From an uncultured Streptococcus sp. (lineage in GTDB: Bacteria > Bacillota > Bacilli > Lactobacillales > Streptococcaceae), in NCBI GenBank assembly GCA_905373305.1, contig CAJPSM010000005.1:1-34695 (forward strand): a DNA stretch of 34,695 nt, written 5' to 3'. Position numbers and translations under genes: made by a program. The notes under the pieces were generated by a model, which was given only the letters and a program-made list of their open reading frames with translations, did not search any database and was not told the DNA's origin. The stretch's first letter is position 1. Every line of letters starts with the position of its first letter. Of this stretch, positions 9,401 through 16,740 are shown piece after piece.

Positions 9401-9569
9401 AGGCTTTTGTGAGTTGCTTCAAAACTCTCCTGATTGATGGTCGCTGCCATTTAAACACCTGGAAAAGAAGATAGCCTAAGAAAGCTACAATAATCAGCAA
9501 GTTGAAATAATTGACTTTGACCAGCTGGATGATGGTGTAATAGATCACCTCCAACCAATTATTATTCAT
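6429..9569 (-). CDS. virD4: VirD4/TraG-type coupling protein with inserted domain
   Basis: This 1046-aa T4SS coupling ATPase pumps the relaxase-DNA complex to the channel. The N-terminal 240 residues hold four or five membrane segments (about 20-38, 105-125, 148-185 and 207-228), more than the usual two. The nucleotide-binding domain has Walker A GIGSTRSGKGES at 337-348 and Walker B ILHILDEF at 778-785, with Asp783 and Glu784 intact. Between them, residues about 595-735 form a beta-rich stretch not found in ordinary VirD4 proteins. The C-terminus is acidic. The start overlaps the stop of the 83-aa gene by 8 bp, with GGGGTGAAG as ribosome-binding site. It is the second and last gene of the operon. 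Confidence 0.9.
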   Translation of the reverse strand: MNNNWLEVIYYTIIQLVKVNYFNLLIIVAFLGYLLFQVFKWQRPSIRRVLKQLTKAYQNRATIKIRIVQKWNKVKAIVTGKEKINWRGFLNSILTFIKRLVEVIPAFTFLFFGNLLFRIVYLLPFVKQERKRFDKEMKPILYFNSYRSLVLMGLGFSLIAFMTTNYGVTVLRAAIRYLYFAVMTLKDNSQMAEFDTDSLLIQNLLNVRVFVLAPILTFPLLIVGLIIAWKSAWVNFEQYRSYNNNEEGDDRFATVKEVHGQYKKVPNKTEIFPGEGGAPVLHETRKNLSGLTLGAQMLWQNRRFSRYLLKSERVLGMLATPSGDYYIEDKPINLLGIGSTRSGKGESAITTTTDINSRAAIPPSMILGDPKGEHYQSSYKTMRRRGYDVNVLSFQNMDWSMSYNPLALAVAAAKKGYYEKTQTRVNAVSEAIYRKTKPGMGNGNAKYWEDTSISLFNAIAMALIDRANETFKNGETDAWDTVTVRNIAKFLTDLGSEEVLVDEMGEVVENPMKDQQLTKKSKITVYFDNLRSINQRQFSKFREMADLNFRSSDFAAEETKGNVYSSMMSGINLFLQDNIAKLTSKNSIDLESIGFPRRLSVKFRSSTANAISNQFAHQTAKVSISSADGKGIYVKEAAALVDGEGYLTYVIEPKLPDQFLVTIDFNHPNNGLGFEKEIYRFSAEKVYRNQSNVIYLDEYTKKPVLDSIKVTVLDKQAGHLLQEEDVELIYSDNPTIIYLVTPPNRTEYNSIVSLFLDQLFNANYELALSAGRKCVNRILHILDEFTNIPAIPHMDTKISICLGQNILYYLWIQNLEQLTDKYGENTAKTIKDNCSLQIYIKSTSEDTNSTFSKALGYRTITKRRRSSNILDEANPNVAIENPRQELLTPTQLAKLQEGEAVILRGVKGRDNAGRKVTTDPIFLHEKTSLPYRYMFLQEEFDQSMTFADIPVESPHRNLDLQEIAVGAQRSFDNIIDWRRALSNRIGSNSGETAKLATRYQKGKPSPNQQFSSPAEMIAAAAEEILYDGYQYEDMDEYEDLFADDVM

Positions 9570-9813
9570 TCACTTCACCCCTTTCTATATCATGAACAAT
9601 CTTTCTGTCATAGAAACTGGAATAAAGAAAGATTTTGAAGCGTAGATCTGGACTGGCTTTTTGGTAGCGATACAAATAATGATGAAGCCAATCTTCCAAT
9701 CCCAGCTGGATAGTTGCCAGAGAGCAAGTTCTCCCCTGCTTCAGATAATTTTCAGCCTGAAGAGAGTCAGCCATCAAATCATCTGCTATTGGTTCTGTCT
9801 GTTGTTTTGCCAT
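9562..9813 (-). CDS. 83-aa protein upstream of virD4
   Basis: This is a small soluble protein, first gene after the promoter element at 9847-9891 and overlapping virD4. ATG 9813 is chosen because AGGAG lies 8 bp upstream; an in-frame TTG two codons earlier is possible. The sequence is helical (DDLMADSLQAENYLKQG, QLGLEDWLHHYLYRYQKA) without signal, membrane segment or cysteine motif. I do not recognise a family. Translational overlap suggests a role tied to the coupling protein, for instance a recruitment or stability factor, but that is inference. Confidence 0.75.
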   Translation of the reverse strand: MAKQQTEPIADDLMADSLQAENYLKQGRTCSLATIQLGLEDWLHHYLYRYQKASPDLRFKIFLYSSFYDRKIVHDIERGEVNE

Positions 9814-9846
9814 AGGCAAAACTCCTTTCTTTTTGATTTACTCCTT

Positions 9847-9891
9847 TAGTGTAAGGGATAATGAAAAAGCCTGCTCTAACGGGACAAGTCA
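9847..9891 (-). promoter_or_regulatory. 45-bp repeated promoter element, copy 3 (virD4 operon)
   Basis: Minus strand: TGACTTGTCC, CGTTAGAGC and CATTATCCCTTACACTA. It is 33 bp from ATG 9813. An A/T palindrome lies about 50 bp further upstream. Confidence 0.75.
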
Positions 9892-9934
9892 GAGGAAGCC
9901 CCTTCTCCAGGCGAAAAAGGAACGCCCATTAGTA

Positions 9935-9969
9935 AATAAGTTGTTATATAACTTTTTGTGCAACTTATT
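9935..9969. repeat. inverted repeat with inner palindrome upstream of virD4 promoter
   Basis: AATAAGTTG (9935-9943) and CAACTTATT (9961-9969) form a perfect 9-bp inverted repeat, and GTTATATAAC near 9943-9952 is itself palindromic. It lies about 45 bp upstream of promoter copy 3. Confidence 0.5.
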
Positions 9970-9992
9970 ATTTAATTTTTTGTTCCATTCAA

Positions 9993-10026
9993 TAAAAATA
10001 GCACCTGGCTTTTAAAGCCAAGTGCT
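9993..10026 (-). terminator. terminator after ssb
   Basis: On the minus strand AGCACTTGGCT and AGCCAGGTGCT pair over 11 bp with one wobble around a 5-bp A/T loop, followed by ATTTTTATT. It ends the pilin-VirB8-LPXTG-ssb operon. Confidence 0.8.
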
Positions 10027-10036
10027 GCACTGAACT

Positions 10037-10501
10037 TTAGAAAGGTTCATCAGCATCCATGGGGATAGGGTAAGCTGAACTTCCTTCAGCTTCTTGATGA
10101 GTTGGAGCTGGTTCAGACTGGAAAATATTAGTTCCTGGAACTTGAGCTTGACGACGCTTGACCGCTGCATCTTTACTTTCTAAGAAGGTGATCCCGTCAA
10201 ACTGTGCAGGAGCAATATACTGATAAGAGCGGCGCTGACCGCCTTTACTGGTATAGCTCCGCTGGATAATTTCTCCCTTCAGCAAAATAGGAGACCCTTT
10301 AGAGAGGCTTTTTGCCATCACTTCTGCTTGTTTCCCGTACATTTGAACGTGGAAGAAGCTAGGCGTCGGCTTGCGGTTCTCATCCAGGAGACTGGAGTCA
10401 CACACAAAATCAAATTTGAAGCTGACATTCCCATTAGAAGTTTTACCTACTGCATCTTGAGGAATATCAGAGACACGGCCATCAGCTATAAATGTTTGCA
10501 T
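10037..10501 (-). CDS. ssb: single-stranded DNA-binding protein
   Basis: This 154-aa protein is an OB-fold SSB. The core contains VSFKFDFVCDSS, PSFFHVQMYGKQAE and the GSPILLKGEIIQRSYTSKGGQRRSYQYI strand pair that binds DNA. A disordered linker follows, and the end is the acidic tip DADEPF, the docking tail for replication and repair enzymes. ATG 10501 has AGGA 9 bp upstream and is preferred over a TTG at 10507. It is the last gene of the pilin operon, followed by a strong terminator. In conjugative elements an SSB protects incoming single strands and supports second-strand synthesis. The core is more diverged than in chromosomal SSBs. Confidence 0.9.
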   Translation of the reverse strand: MQTFIADGRVSDIPQDAVGKTSNGNVSFKFDFVCDSSLLDENRKPTPSFFHVQMYGKQAEVMAKSLSKGSPILLKGEIIQRSYTSKGGQRRSYQYIAPAQFDGITFLESKDAAVKRRQAQVPGTNIFQSEPAPTHQEAEGSSAYPIPMDADEPF

Positions 10502-10516
10502 AAGCAATTGTCCTTT

Positions 10517-11407
10517 CTAGACTTCTTTAGCCTCACGGCATTTCTTCAGGAAGAAAGTACCTACACCCAGCAACAAGCTTCCAAGGACAGTCAATAGACT
10601 TCCTTTATCTCCTGTAGATGGAAGAGTGGTCATCTTTCCTACTTGATCTGTAACTGAAATTGTTTTATCTGAATTAACTGTAGCGCCAACTACTTCAGGA
10701 GCCACCGTTTGAGTGGAACCATCCGCAGTCGCAATCACGACTTGGCTATTTTGTGTAGAGACAATTTGATAGCCCGTGTTCGTAAAAATTGGTTCAGTCG
10801 GAGATACGTTAGAAACAACTTGACCAGTCACCTGGGAAGTTGTTCCTACCTGACTAGCTCCCACGCTGGCAGCTGTTTGAGCAGAAATAGTAGGGTCATT
10901 AGTTGGGGTATTGGTATTTGGTGTAATCGTAGCTGTACCGCCGTTAATCGTTGGAACAGTTGTTGGCTCATCCTGACTAGGAGGGGTCACAGGATCTTTT
11001 GATTTAGGATCTTCAGCAGTCTGACCTTTTCCATCAGCTGGAAGCGTTTCTGAAGAAGATGTTGTGTTGCCTCCTGGCTTAGTTGGTTCCTCCGTTGATG
11101 TTGGAGGGGTATTCGAGTCACTTGGTGTTACCGTACTTGGAGGGGTACTTGGCTGTGACGGTTCAGATGGTAGCTGAACTCCTGGGGTAGTCGTTCCATC
11201 GACGGGATTCGTTTGATCTGTTGAAGATGGGGTTTCTGTTGGCTGCGTCACACTCGTACCTGGTTCAGCTGAAGGGGCTGGAACTGTTACTGAAGGACTG
11301 GAAGTGTTATCTACTGGAGCGACATTCTCAGCAGCAAATACAGCACCTGCCTGACTCAAAATGATTGTAGAGATGGCTAGACTAGCTAAAAGTTGTTTCT
11401 TTTTCAT
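10517..11407 (-). CDS. LPXTG cell-wall-anchored surface protein
   Basis: This 296-aa protein has a signal peptide (residues 1-25, cut after VFA) and a middle region dominated by Pro, Ser, Thr and Gly (about 28-180). A more ordered stretch with repeated V/T/Q motifs runs to 255. A full sortase signal follows: LPSTG at 262-266, a hydrophobic segment and the tail KKCREAKEV. It would be exposed on the donor surface. It lies between the VirB8-like gene and ssb in the pilin operon, so it is co-expressed with transfer. It may promote mating-pair contact, as aggregation proteins do, though at 296 aa it is small for an adhesin. No binding domain is recognised. Confidence 0.88.
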   Translation of the reverse strand: MKKKQLLASLAISTIILSQAGAVFAAENVAPVDNTSSPSVTVPAPSAEPGTSVTQPTETPSSTDQTNPVDGTTTPGVQLPSEPSQPSTPPSTVTPSDSNTPPTSTEEPTKPGGNTTSSSETLPADGKGQTAEDPKSKDPVTPPSQDEPTTVPTINGGTATITPNTNTPTNDPTISAQTAASVGASQVGTTSQVTGQVVSNVSPTEPIFTNTGYQIVSTQNSQVVIATADGSTQTVAPEVVGATVNSDKTISVTDQVGKMTTLPSTGDKGSLLTVLGSLLLGVGTFFLKKCREAKEV

Positions 11408-11427
11408 AAGATATGTTCCTCTTTCAT

Positions 11428-12510
11428 TTATTTTTTGGGCTTGAGATAATCTGTTTCTTTCGGTTCTGTTATGACCACAAAGCCGTAAGTACTAGATTTA
11501 TCTTCTTTGACAGAAAAACTCAAGCGGTGATTTGAAGCTTCTTCACCTTGTTTAACAGATAAAACATAGGTTGCTTGATAGCTTTTCTTTTCAGCATCAT
11601 ACGTGATTTTTTCTAAGATGACAGACTGCAAAGTACCCTCTTTAGGAGTGGTGTACTTAGCATCTCCAGCATCTAGGAACGGGGCCAGAGCTTCCTTATT
11701 TCCTGAATAATAGTTTGGCAGGAAATAGCGATTGAATACATCTACCTGGTGTTCAGTAGCTACTAAGTGTTGTTCTTGCTTCAACTCCTGGTAAAGATAC
11801 TGAAGCTGCTCGTTTTGTTTGGTTAGGCGGCTGATAGATAGCATTGACAAGCTCAAAGCTCCTGCCGTCAACACCCCTATCACTCCCAGCAGGAGATAAA
11901 CTTTTTTCAGATTTACAGGCTGAGGTGTCACCTGTTTTGAAGAAGCCATCGCTTGAGGCTCCCGTGGAGTTGTAAAATAGGAACTTTTTACAGGTTCCAT
12001 CGCTTCACCTTCAGCTGGAAAGAGAGGGAGGGCCGACTCAGGAATACCTAAGCTTTGCCTATAAATAGGGTACACTTGATTTTCAAAGTATTCCTTTTTA
12101 TCTGAATGAGTATAATTTCTAAAAGCTTCATCTGTCATAATCGCCTGGATTAATGGGATAAGCAAATTTTGATAGGTTTTGCCAATCACAAAGGGACTGG
12201 CAAATACTTCTCCTTCGGAAACAGCTTCTTTCCCTTCCAGGTGACAAACGGCTACCTTCTGAAAAGCAAATTCTCCATAGGCTTTTTTCAGTTCCTGAAA
12301 GAGTAGCTCTGCCGTCAAAAAACTCACATAAGGAAGAGAGTCTTCAACCGAAATCTGTCCTTCTGGCAGATAGCTATTATCTAACCCTTCAATAATGCCA
12401 AGCAGTTCGTTGTCATCCTCAGGAGATTTACCTTCCTCCCAGGTAAGCTCTAAAAACAAGTCATCCGTCATCAAGCATTTTTTGTTTTTTTGAAACGGGC
12501 TAAATGCCAT
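11428..12510 (-). CDS. bitopic VirB8/TcpC-like T4SS protein
   Basis: This 360-aa protein has a cytoplasmic N-terminal half (1-200), one membrane segment at about 204-225 (VYLLLGVIGVLTAGALSL), a short coiled coil (QNEQLQYLYQELKQEQ) and an extracellular C-terminal domain of about 110 residues. The last part (VFNRYFLPNYYSG, then four or five strands) fits the NTF2-like fold of VirB8 and of TcpC-type proteins in Gram-positive systems. The large N-terminal domain is not one I recognise. The gene follows the VirB2-like pilin gene by 17 bp and has AAAGGAG 10 bp upstream of its ATG. The VirB8 assignment rests on topology and context. Confidence 0.72.
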   Translation of the reverse strand: MAFSPFQKNKKCLMTDDLFLELTWEEGKSPEDDNELLGIIEGLDNSYLPEGQISVEDSLPYVSFLTAELLFQELKKAYGEFAFQKVAVCHLEGKEAVSEGEVFASPFVIGKTYQNLLIPLIQAIMTDEAFRNYTHSDKKEYFENQVYPIYRQSLGIPESALPLFPAEGEAMEPVKSSYFTTPREPQAMASSKQVTPQPVNLKKVYLLLGVIGVLTAGALSLSMLSISRLTKQNEQLQYLYQELKQEQHLVATEHQVDVFNRYFLPNYYSGNKEALAPFLDAGDAKYTTPKEGTLQSVILEKITYDAEKKSYQATYVLSVKQGEEASNHRLSFSVKEDKSSTYGFVVITEPKETDYLKPKK

Positions 12511-12527
12511 AGGTTCTGACTCCTTTC

Positions 12528-12875
12528 TTAGTTTTTCACAAAGTTAAAGCCCCACTCCACGATACTTGGGCCAGCAGCTACTGCGATAATACCAATGGCA
12601 ATAGCCACCCAATGTTTTTTGATAGCAGCCTTCATTTCGCGACCGCCCAGACCATAGGCAAGCCCAGTCGCTACAATAGCCAGACCAAAGGTGATAATCC
12701 CAATTCCCTGGATCTTTGAAATTCCCTGTTGAGCGAGATTTTGAGTTTTTGCGAATGGATCATCTGCATAGACAGGAGAAGCCAACAGCCCAGTCAAGAA
12801 GAGAGATAAGATCAGAAAAAAAGGTTTTGTTTTTTGCTTAACGGTTTGAAGAGTGTTTGTCAATTTTTGTTTCAT
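12528..12875 (-). CDS. VirB2/TrbC-like pilin
   Basis: This 115-aa protein has a long signal peptide cut after VYA (residue 37) and two hydrophobic helices, about 56-75 and 88-108. They are separated by a short basic loop (GGREMKAAIKKHW). That is the arrangement of VirB2/TrbC/CagC pilins. AAGGAGG precedes the ATG. It is the first gene after the promoter element at 12907-12951, so the likely major pilin subunit heads an operon with the VirB8-like protein, the LPXTG protein and SSB. Pilins of this type are poorly characterised in Gram-positive T4SSs. The call rests on size, signal and topology. Confidence 0.8.
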   Translation of the reverse strand: MKQKLTNTLQTVKQKTKPFFLILSLFLTGLLASPVYADDPFAKTQNLAQQGISKIQGIGIITFGLAIVATGLAYGLGGREMKAAIKKHWVAIAIGIIAVAAGPSIVEWGFNFVKN

Positions 12876-12906
12876 GTGAAATCCTCCTTAAAATTATTGA
12901 CATCTT

Positions 12907-12951
12907 TAGTGTAAGAGATAATGAAAGTTTTCGCTGTAAAGGGACAAGTCA
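12907..12951 (-). promoter_or_regulatory. 45-bp repeated promoter element, copy 4 (pilin operon)
   Basis: Minus strand: TGACTTGTCC, CTTTACAGC (the variant shared with copy 7) and CATTATCTCTTACACTA. It is 31 bp from the pilin ATG. It stands only 20 bp after the Clp-like ATPase stop, with no clear terminator between. Confidence 0.75.
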
Positions 12952-12971
12952 CTGTAAAAGAAGTATTTTTT

Positions 12972-14795
12972 TCAACTGAAGAGAACTTCCAGGGGCTCTG
13001 TCACATCAAAATGAAGTTGGCGCTGATCGACACGGTGACTGCCATCTGGAGCCTCGCCCTCTACCCAAACATGGATATTGTAAGATTGAGTCGTTTTATT
13101 GAGGTCTAGGCTTTTAGCAGAAATAGGAGCCAAGACTTTCCGCTTAATCAAACGTTCCAGTGGACGGGCCCCATTTCTAACATCTGTTCCCACGTCGGAT
13201 AAATAAGCAATCAAGCTAGAGTCATAGGATAGAGTGAGATTTTGGCGTTTCATCCGCAACGCAATCTCTGATAGATTTTTCTCCGCAATTTCTTCAATAA
13301 CATCACTTTCCAGCAGATTGAAAATCAGTTTATTTTCAATACGATTTAGATATTCAGGTCGGAACTCTCTCTGGAGTACATTTTCCATACTGCGTTCAAA
13401 CTGTTGGCGTTCCCGATCTGTCAGATTTTTAAAGTTGCCTTTCAGCTCCGCCTTATCAATGATTTTCTTCGCTCCAACGTTTGTCGTCATAATTACAATC
13501 GTATTTTTAAAACTCACAAGGCGGCCTGTGGCATCTGTCAGACGACCATCATCTAAGACCTGCAAGAAGAGATCAAGCACCTCACCATCCGCCTTTTCAA
13601 TTTCATCCAGCAATAGCACACAGTAAGGTTTCTGTTTGACTCCTTCAGTCAGCTGGCCCTTTGTCCTGGTTCCTCTATTACCAATCAGTTTGGCAACGTC
13701 TTCCTTCTGTTTATATTCAGACATATCAAAGCGCAGCATGGCATCTTCATCATCAAAAAGTGCCTCCGCCACTGCTTTTGATAATTCAGTTTTTCCGACT
13801 CCTGTTGGGCCAAGAAAAAGGAAAGATGAAATTGGTTTATTTTCATCCTGAAGCCCTGCTTGAGCAATCGTAACAGCATCTACCACAGCGTCAATAGCTT
13901 CATCTTGGCCTTTGACCCGTTTCAATAGCTTTTCTTTAAAGCCAGCTAGGCGTTCATTATCACCTTTTAGAATGGTGGTAATCGGGATCCCCGTCTTATT
14001 CTTCAAGACTTGGGCAATTTCTTTTTCGGTGACCAGCTCTTTGTTTTCGGCTGAGGAAATAGTGGCAGCCTCGTCAATCAGATCAAAGGCCTTGTCAGGC
14101 AGGAAGCGGTCTGTAATATAACGAACTGAGAGCCTGACTGCCGTTTCTACGGCAGCTCGACTAATTTTGATGCGATGAAAGTCTTCATAGATTACCTTAG
14201 CTTGATCAATAATTGTGATCGCTTCAGGAATTGTCGGTTCTTCAACCATAACTTTTTGAACCCGCCGTTCCAAGGCTCGGTCTGTTTCCACGTAGTCGTG
14301 AAATTCGTCTAATGTGGTAGCCCCAATTAGCTGGAGCTCCCCACGTGCTAGGGCTGGCTTGATAATATTTCCAGCGTCAAGAGACTCCCCGTTTTGGCTT
14401 CCCGCCCCAACAATAGTATGAAATTCATCGACAAAAAGGATATTTTGGCCTTTGGTAGCAATCATTTCTTGAATGATGTTTTTAAATTTAGGAATAAAAC
14501 CACCGTCGTCACCACTCATTAGACTGGAGAGCTCCAAAGAGCGGACAGTTAAGCCTTTTAGATCATTTGGCACCTGATCTCTTAAAATGGCTAAAGCAAG
14601 CCCTTCTACAATAGCAGTCTTCCCAACGCCCGCTTCTCCAACCAGAATTGGGTTATTTTTAGTGCGCCTGCGAAGAGAAGTAATGACGTTCTGGATTTCC
14701 TCATCTCGTCCGTAAACCTCATAATCTGCTTCTTTTTTAGCAATTTTAGCCGATAAGTTATCCGTGTATTTTTCCAAAAATGGAGTTTTCACCAT
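12972..14795 (-). CDS. Clp-type double AAA+ ATPase lacking N-domain and pore loops
   Basis: This 607-aa protein carries two Clp/Hsp100 AAA+ rings: D1 Walker A GEAGVGKT (53-60) and B FVDEFH (D123, E124); D2 Walker A GPTGVGKT (329-336) and B LLLDEIE (D397, E398). The D1 arginine-finger region DRALERR is present. It has no Clp N-domain and no ClpB middle domain. Where Clp proteins carry the substrate-gripping loops, it reads SGDDGGFIPKFK in D1 (usually AGTKYRGEFE) and IGNRGTRTKG in D2 (usually IGAPPGYVGY). I see no ClpP-docking loop. The start overlaps the topoisomerase stop by 7 bp, so the two are co-translated. A nearby role in DNA or T4SS complex remodelling is more likely than protein degradation. 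Confidence 0.88.
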   Translation of the reverse strand: MVKTPFLEKYTDNLSAKIAKKEADYEVYGRDEEIQNVITSLRRRTKNNPILVGEAGVGKTAIVEGLALAILRDQVPNDLKGLTVRSLELSSLMSGDDGGFIPKFKNIIQEMIATKGQNILFVDEFHTIVGAGSQNGESLDAGNIIKPALARGELQLIGATTLDEFHDYVETDRALERRVQKVMVEEPTIPEAITIIDQAKVIYEDFHRIKISRAAVETAVRLSVRYITDRFLPDKAFDLIDEAATISSAENKELVTEKEIAQVLKNKTGIPITTILKGDNERLAGFKEKLLKRVKGQDEAIDAVVDAVTIAQAGLQDENKPISSFLFLGPTGVGKTELSKAVAEALFDDEDAMLRFDMSEYKQKEDVAKLIGNRGTRTKGQLTEGVKQKPYCVLLLDEIEKADGEVLDLFLQVLDDGRLTDATGRLVSFKNTIVIMTTNVGAKKIIDKAELKGNFKNLTDRERQQFERSMENVLQREFRPEYLNRIENKLIFNLLESDVIEEIAEKNLSEIALRMKRQNLTLSYDSSLIAYLSDVGTDVRNGARPLERLIKRKVLAPISAKSLDLNKTTQSYNIHVWVEGEAPDGSHRVDQRQLHFDVTEPLEVLFS

Positions 14796-16546
14796 GTATC
14801 AGCCCTCCCTTCTTTGGCCTGCTCAATTTGAATTGTTAATTTATCTTTAATTGCATTTACAAAATCACGGGGATTGATCGCTCCCTCGCCAATCTGGGAG
14901 AGAAAAAGCTCCCAGCCTCCTGTCGTTTCAGGATTGGAAAATTCATTATCCCATAGATAGTTAATCAGCAAGTACCCCTTATCTGTCGGAAAGAGCTGAT
15001 CCGTTTTCTTATCCTTTTTCACGTAACCACGGGATTGAATTGTTTGAATAACTGCTCCACGTGTCGCCTGTGTTCCTAGACCATATTTAGGAAAGACTTG
15101 GCCAATCAGATGACTTTCCGTCAATCGTTTAGGCGGCTTTGTAATACCGTCTACAATCGTTATCTGACAAGCTACCGGATCATCCAACCGATAGTTTGGC
15201 AACTCTACATCTTTCTTGATAGGCAGATCACTCCATTCTATCCAGCCTGGTTCCAGGGTTCGTTTGCCTTTTGTTTGAAAGACTTGCCCCTTATTTTCCA
15301 GCTGAACCGTCGTCGTTTGATACCGACAGTCAGCCGCAAACATCAAAATAGATCGTTTGACGACTGCCTCATAAATCAATCGTTCATCTGGAGAAAGGCT
15401 TAGGAGATTAGGGATATTCTCCGTTGGGATAAGGGCATAGTGGCTGCTTTTAGCCACTTTAGCAGGATCTACATAAAAATCCCTAGGCTCTAAGAAAAAA
15501 GGCTTAAAATGGCAATGAATAGTGTCCTGATAGCTGGATAGGTACTGCCTCAAATAATTAAATTCATCTTCAGTAATAAAACGACAATCTGACCGAGGAT
15601 AGGACAAGTATTTTTTCAAGTACAACCCTTCAACCAGCCTCTCTGTTTTCGTTGCTTCAAACTTCCAACGTCTAGCCGCATAGCTTTGTAGGTCAGAAAG
15701 ATTGAAGAGTGCTGGAGCAGGCTTTGCCTTCTCTTCAGCTTCAACTGAAGAAACGAGAGCAACATCAGCAAGGCTCCTGGAAAGCTCCAAAACTTCGTCG
15801 CTATCGGTAAATTTATCCTTATTAGTAAAGATTACCTCATTTTCTTTATCTTCAAGCTGAAGTTTCCAATAGGTTTGTTGGACAAAGTTTCGGATGGCCA
15901 GATCATTCTCGCAGATCAGACGAACGACTGGGGTTTGAACACGGCCAACTGATAAACTGTTTCCCTTTGCTTTAGGGAGCATTCCCTGTTTCTGAAGGTT
16001 TAGCGTGGCCATTGGAGATAAATTCATCCCTACCAGCCAATCACTTTGTGCTCTAGCTTCAGCTTCTAAATAGAAGCTGTAGGTTTCTTGAGGATCCCTC
16101 ATATTCTGAAAGGCTCGCTGTAGAGCTCTTGTTGTCATGGAATTGACCCAGAGACGCTTTTTAATTTTCGCTTTACCTTCAGGAATATGAGATAAAATGG
16201 AATAAGCTATTCTCTCCCCTTCACGGTCAGCGTCCGTCCCTATAATCACTTCATCCGCAGCCGTCACCTCTTCATAAATTCGTTTAAACATTTCTTTTGA
16301 GGTACGGTCTTTTTTGAGAAATTGTTTAAAAGAGACATCGACCAAGGGGAGTTTAGTTAAATCCCAATTATTTTTTGGAAGTCCATATTCAAATAAATGA
16401 CCTTCAGCGGACACTATATGCACTTCACCTGAAAGAAAGGGTGTCTGTTTGATAATATGAACTTTCTTTCTTGTCGTGAAGGTTCCTAGTGCCTCTGCAT
16501 AATCTAAGGCTTGACTTTCTTTCTCAGCCAGAATAACTGTTAGCAT
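14789..16546 (-). CDS. topB: type IA DNA topoisomerase (topoisomerase III-like)
   Basis: This 585-aa enzyme shows the Toprim elements (Glu9 and TDADREGE at 104-111), the conserved SVGRVQTP at 199-206 and the catalytic tyrosine Tyr316 in YLSYPRSD. The usual YPRTDS has drifted to YPRSDC. The end matches TopB (GLGTQATRGAVIQ), and there is no C-terminal zinc finger. It relaxes or decatenates DNA by passing single strands. Many Gram-positive conjugative elements carry one, presumably to resolve replication or transfer intermediates. AAGGAG lies just upstream of the ATG, and the promoter element ends 30 bp from the start. The gene heads a two-gene operon with the Clp-like ATPase. Confidence 0.93.
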   Translation of the reverse strand: MLTVILAEKESQALDYAEALGTFTTRKKVHIIKQTPFLSGEVHIVSAEGHLFEYGLPKNNWDLTKLPLVDVSFKQFLKKDRTSKEMFKRIYEEVTAADEVIIGTDADREGERIAYSILSHIPEGKAKIKKRLWVNSMTTRALQRAFQNMRDPQETYSFYLEAEARAQSDWLVGMNLSPMATLNLQKQGMLPKAKGNSLSVGRVQTPVVRLICENDLAIRNFVQQTYWKLQLEDKENEVIFTNKDKFTDSDEVLELSRSLADVALVSSVEAEEKAKPAPALFNLSDLQSYAARRWKFEATKTERLVEGLYLKKYLSYPRSDCRFITEDEFNYLRQYLSSYQDTIHCHFKPFFLEPRDFYVDPAKVAKSSHYALIPTENIPNLLSLSPDERLIYEAVVKRSILMFAADCRYQTTTVQLENKGQVFQTKGKRTLEPGWIEWSDLPIKKDVELPNYRLDDPVACQITIVDGITKPPKRLTESHLIGQVFPKYGLGTQATRGAVIQTIQSRGYVKKDKKTDQLFPTDKGYLLINYLWDNEFSNPETTGGWELFLSQIGEGAINPRDFVNAIKDKLTIQIEQAKEGRADTW

Positions 16547-16576
16547 CTTTTTCTCCTTCCATTTGTTTTACTTCTT

Positions 16577-16621
16577 TAATGTAAGGGATAATGGAAAAAC
16601 GTGCTCTAAGAGGACAAGTCG
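16577..16621 (-). promoter_or_regulatory. 45-bp repeated promoter element, copy 5 (topB operon)
   Basis: Minus strand: CGACTTGTCC (first base differs), TCTTAGAGC and CATTATCCCTTACATTA. It is 30 bp from the topB ATG. A perfect 22-bp palindrome lies 46 bp upstream. Confidence 0.75.
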
Positions 16622-16667
16622 CTGCACTCAATCTTTTCCAGCTGAGAAAGGCGCCTTTTTTATTGTT

Positions 16668-16689
16668 CACTAAGTTATATAACTTAGTG
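16668..16689. repeat. perfect 22-bp A/T palindrome upstream of the topB promoter
   Basis: Each 11-bp half reads CACTAAGTTAT. The centre AAGTTATATAACTT recurs in weaker form at 9938-9955 and 3294-3305, at a similar 46-50 bp distance upstream of promoter copies 3 and 1. It may be an operator. Confidence 0.6.
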
Positions 16690-16702
16690 TGTATCTTCTT
16701 GA

Positions 16703-16735
16703 ACAAGAAAAGGCGCTCCGCATAGGAAGCACCTT
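16703..16735 (-). terminator. terminator after the Toprim-ArdC gene
   Basis: On the minus strand AAGGTGCTTCC and GGAGCGCCTT form a 10-bp stem with one bulge around TATGC, followed by TTCTTGTT. It lies 5 bp after the stop. Confidence 0.72.
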
Positions 16736-16740
16736 GACTG

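Noticed and set aside
12952..12975. Terminator after the Clp-like ATPase gene
   Set aside because: Only a 5-bp GAAGT/ACTTC match with a long loop was found. Read-through into the pilin operon is possible.
16647..16658. Palindrome AAAGGCGCCTTT followed by T residues on the plus strand
   Set aside because: It has no loop and no plus-strand gene in front, so a terminator function is unlikely.
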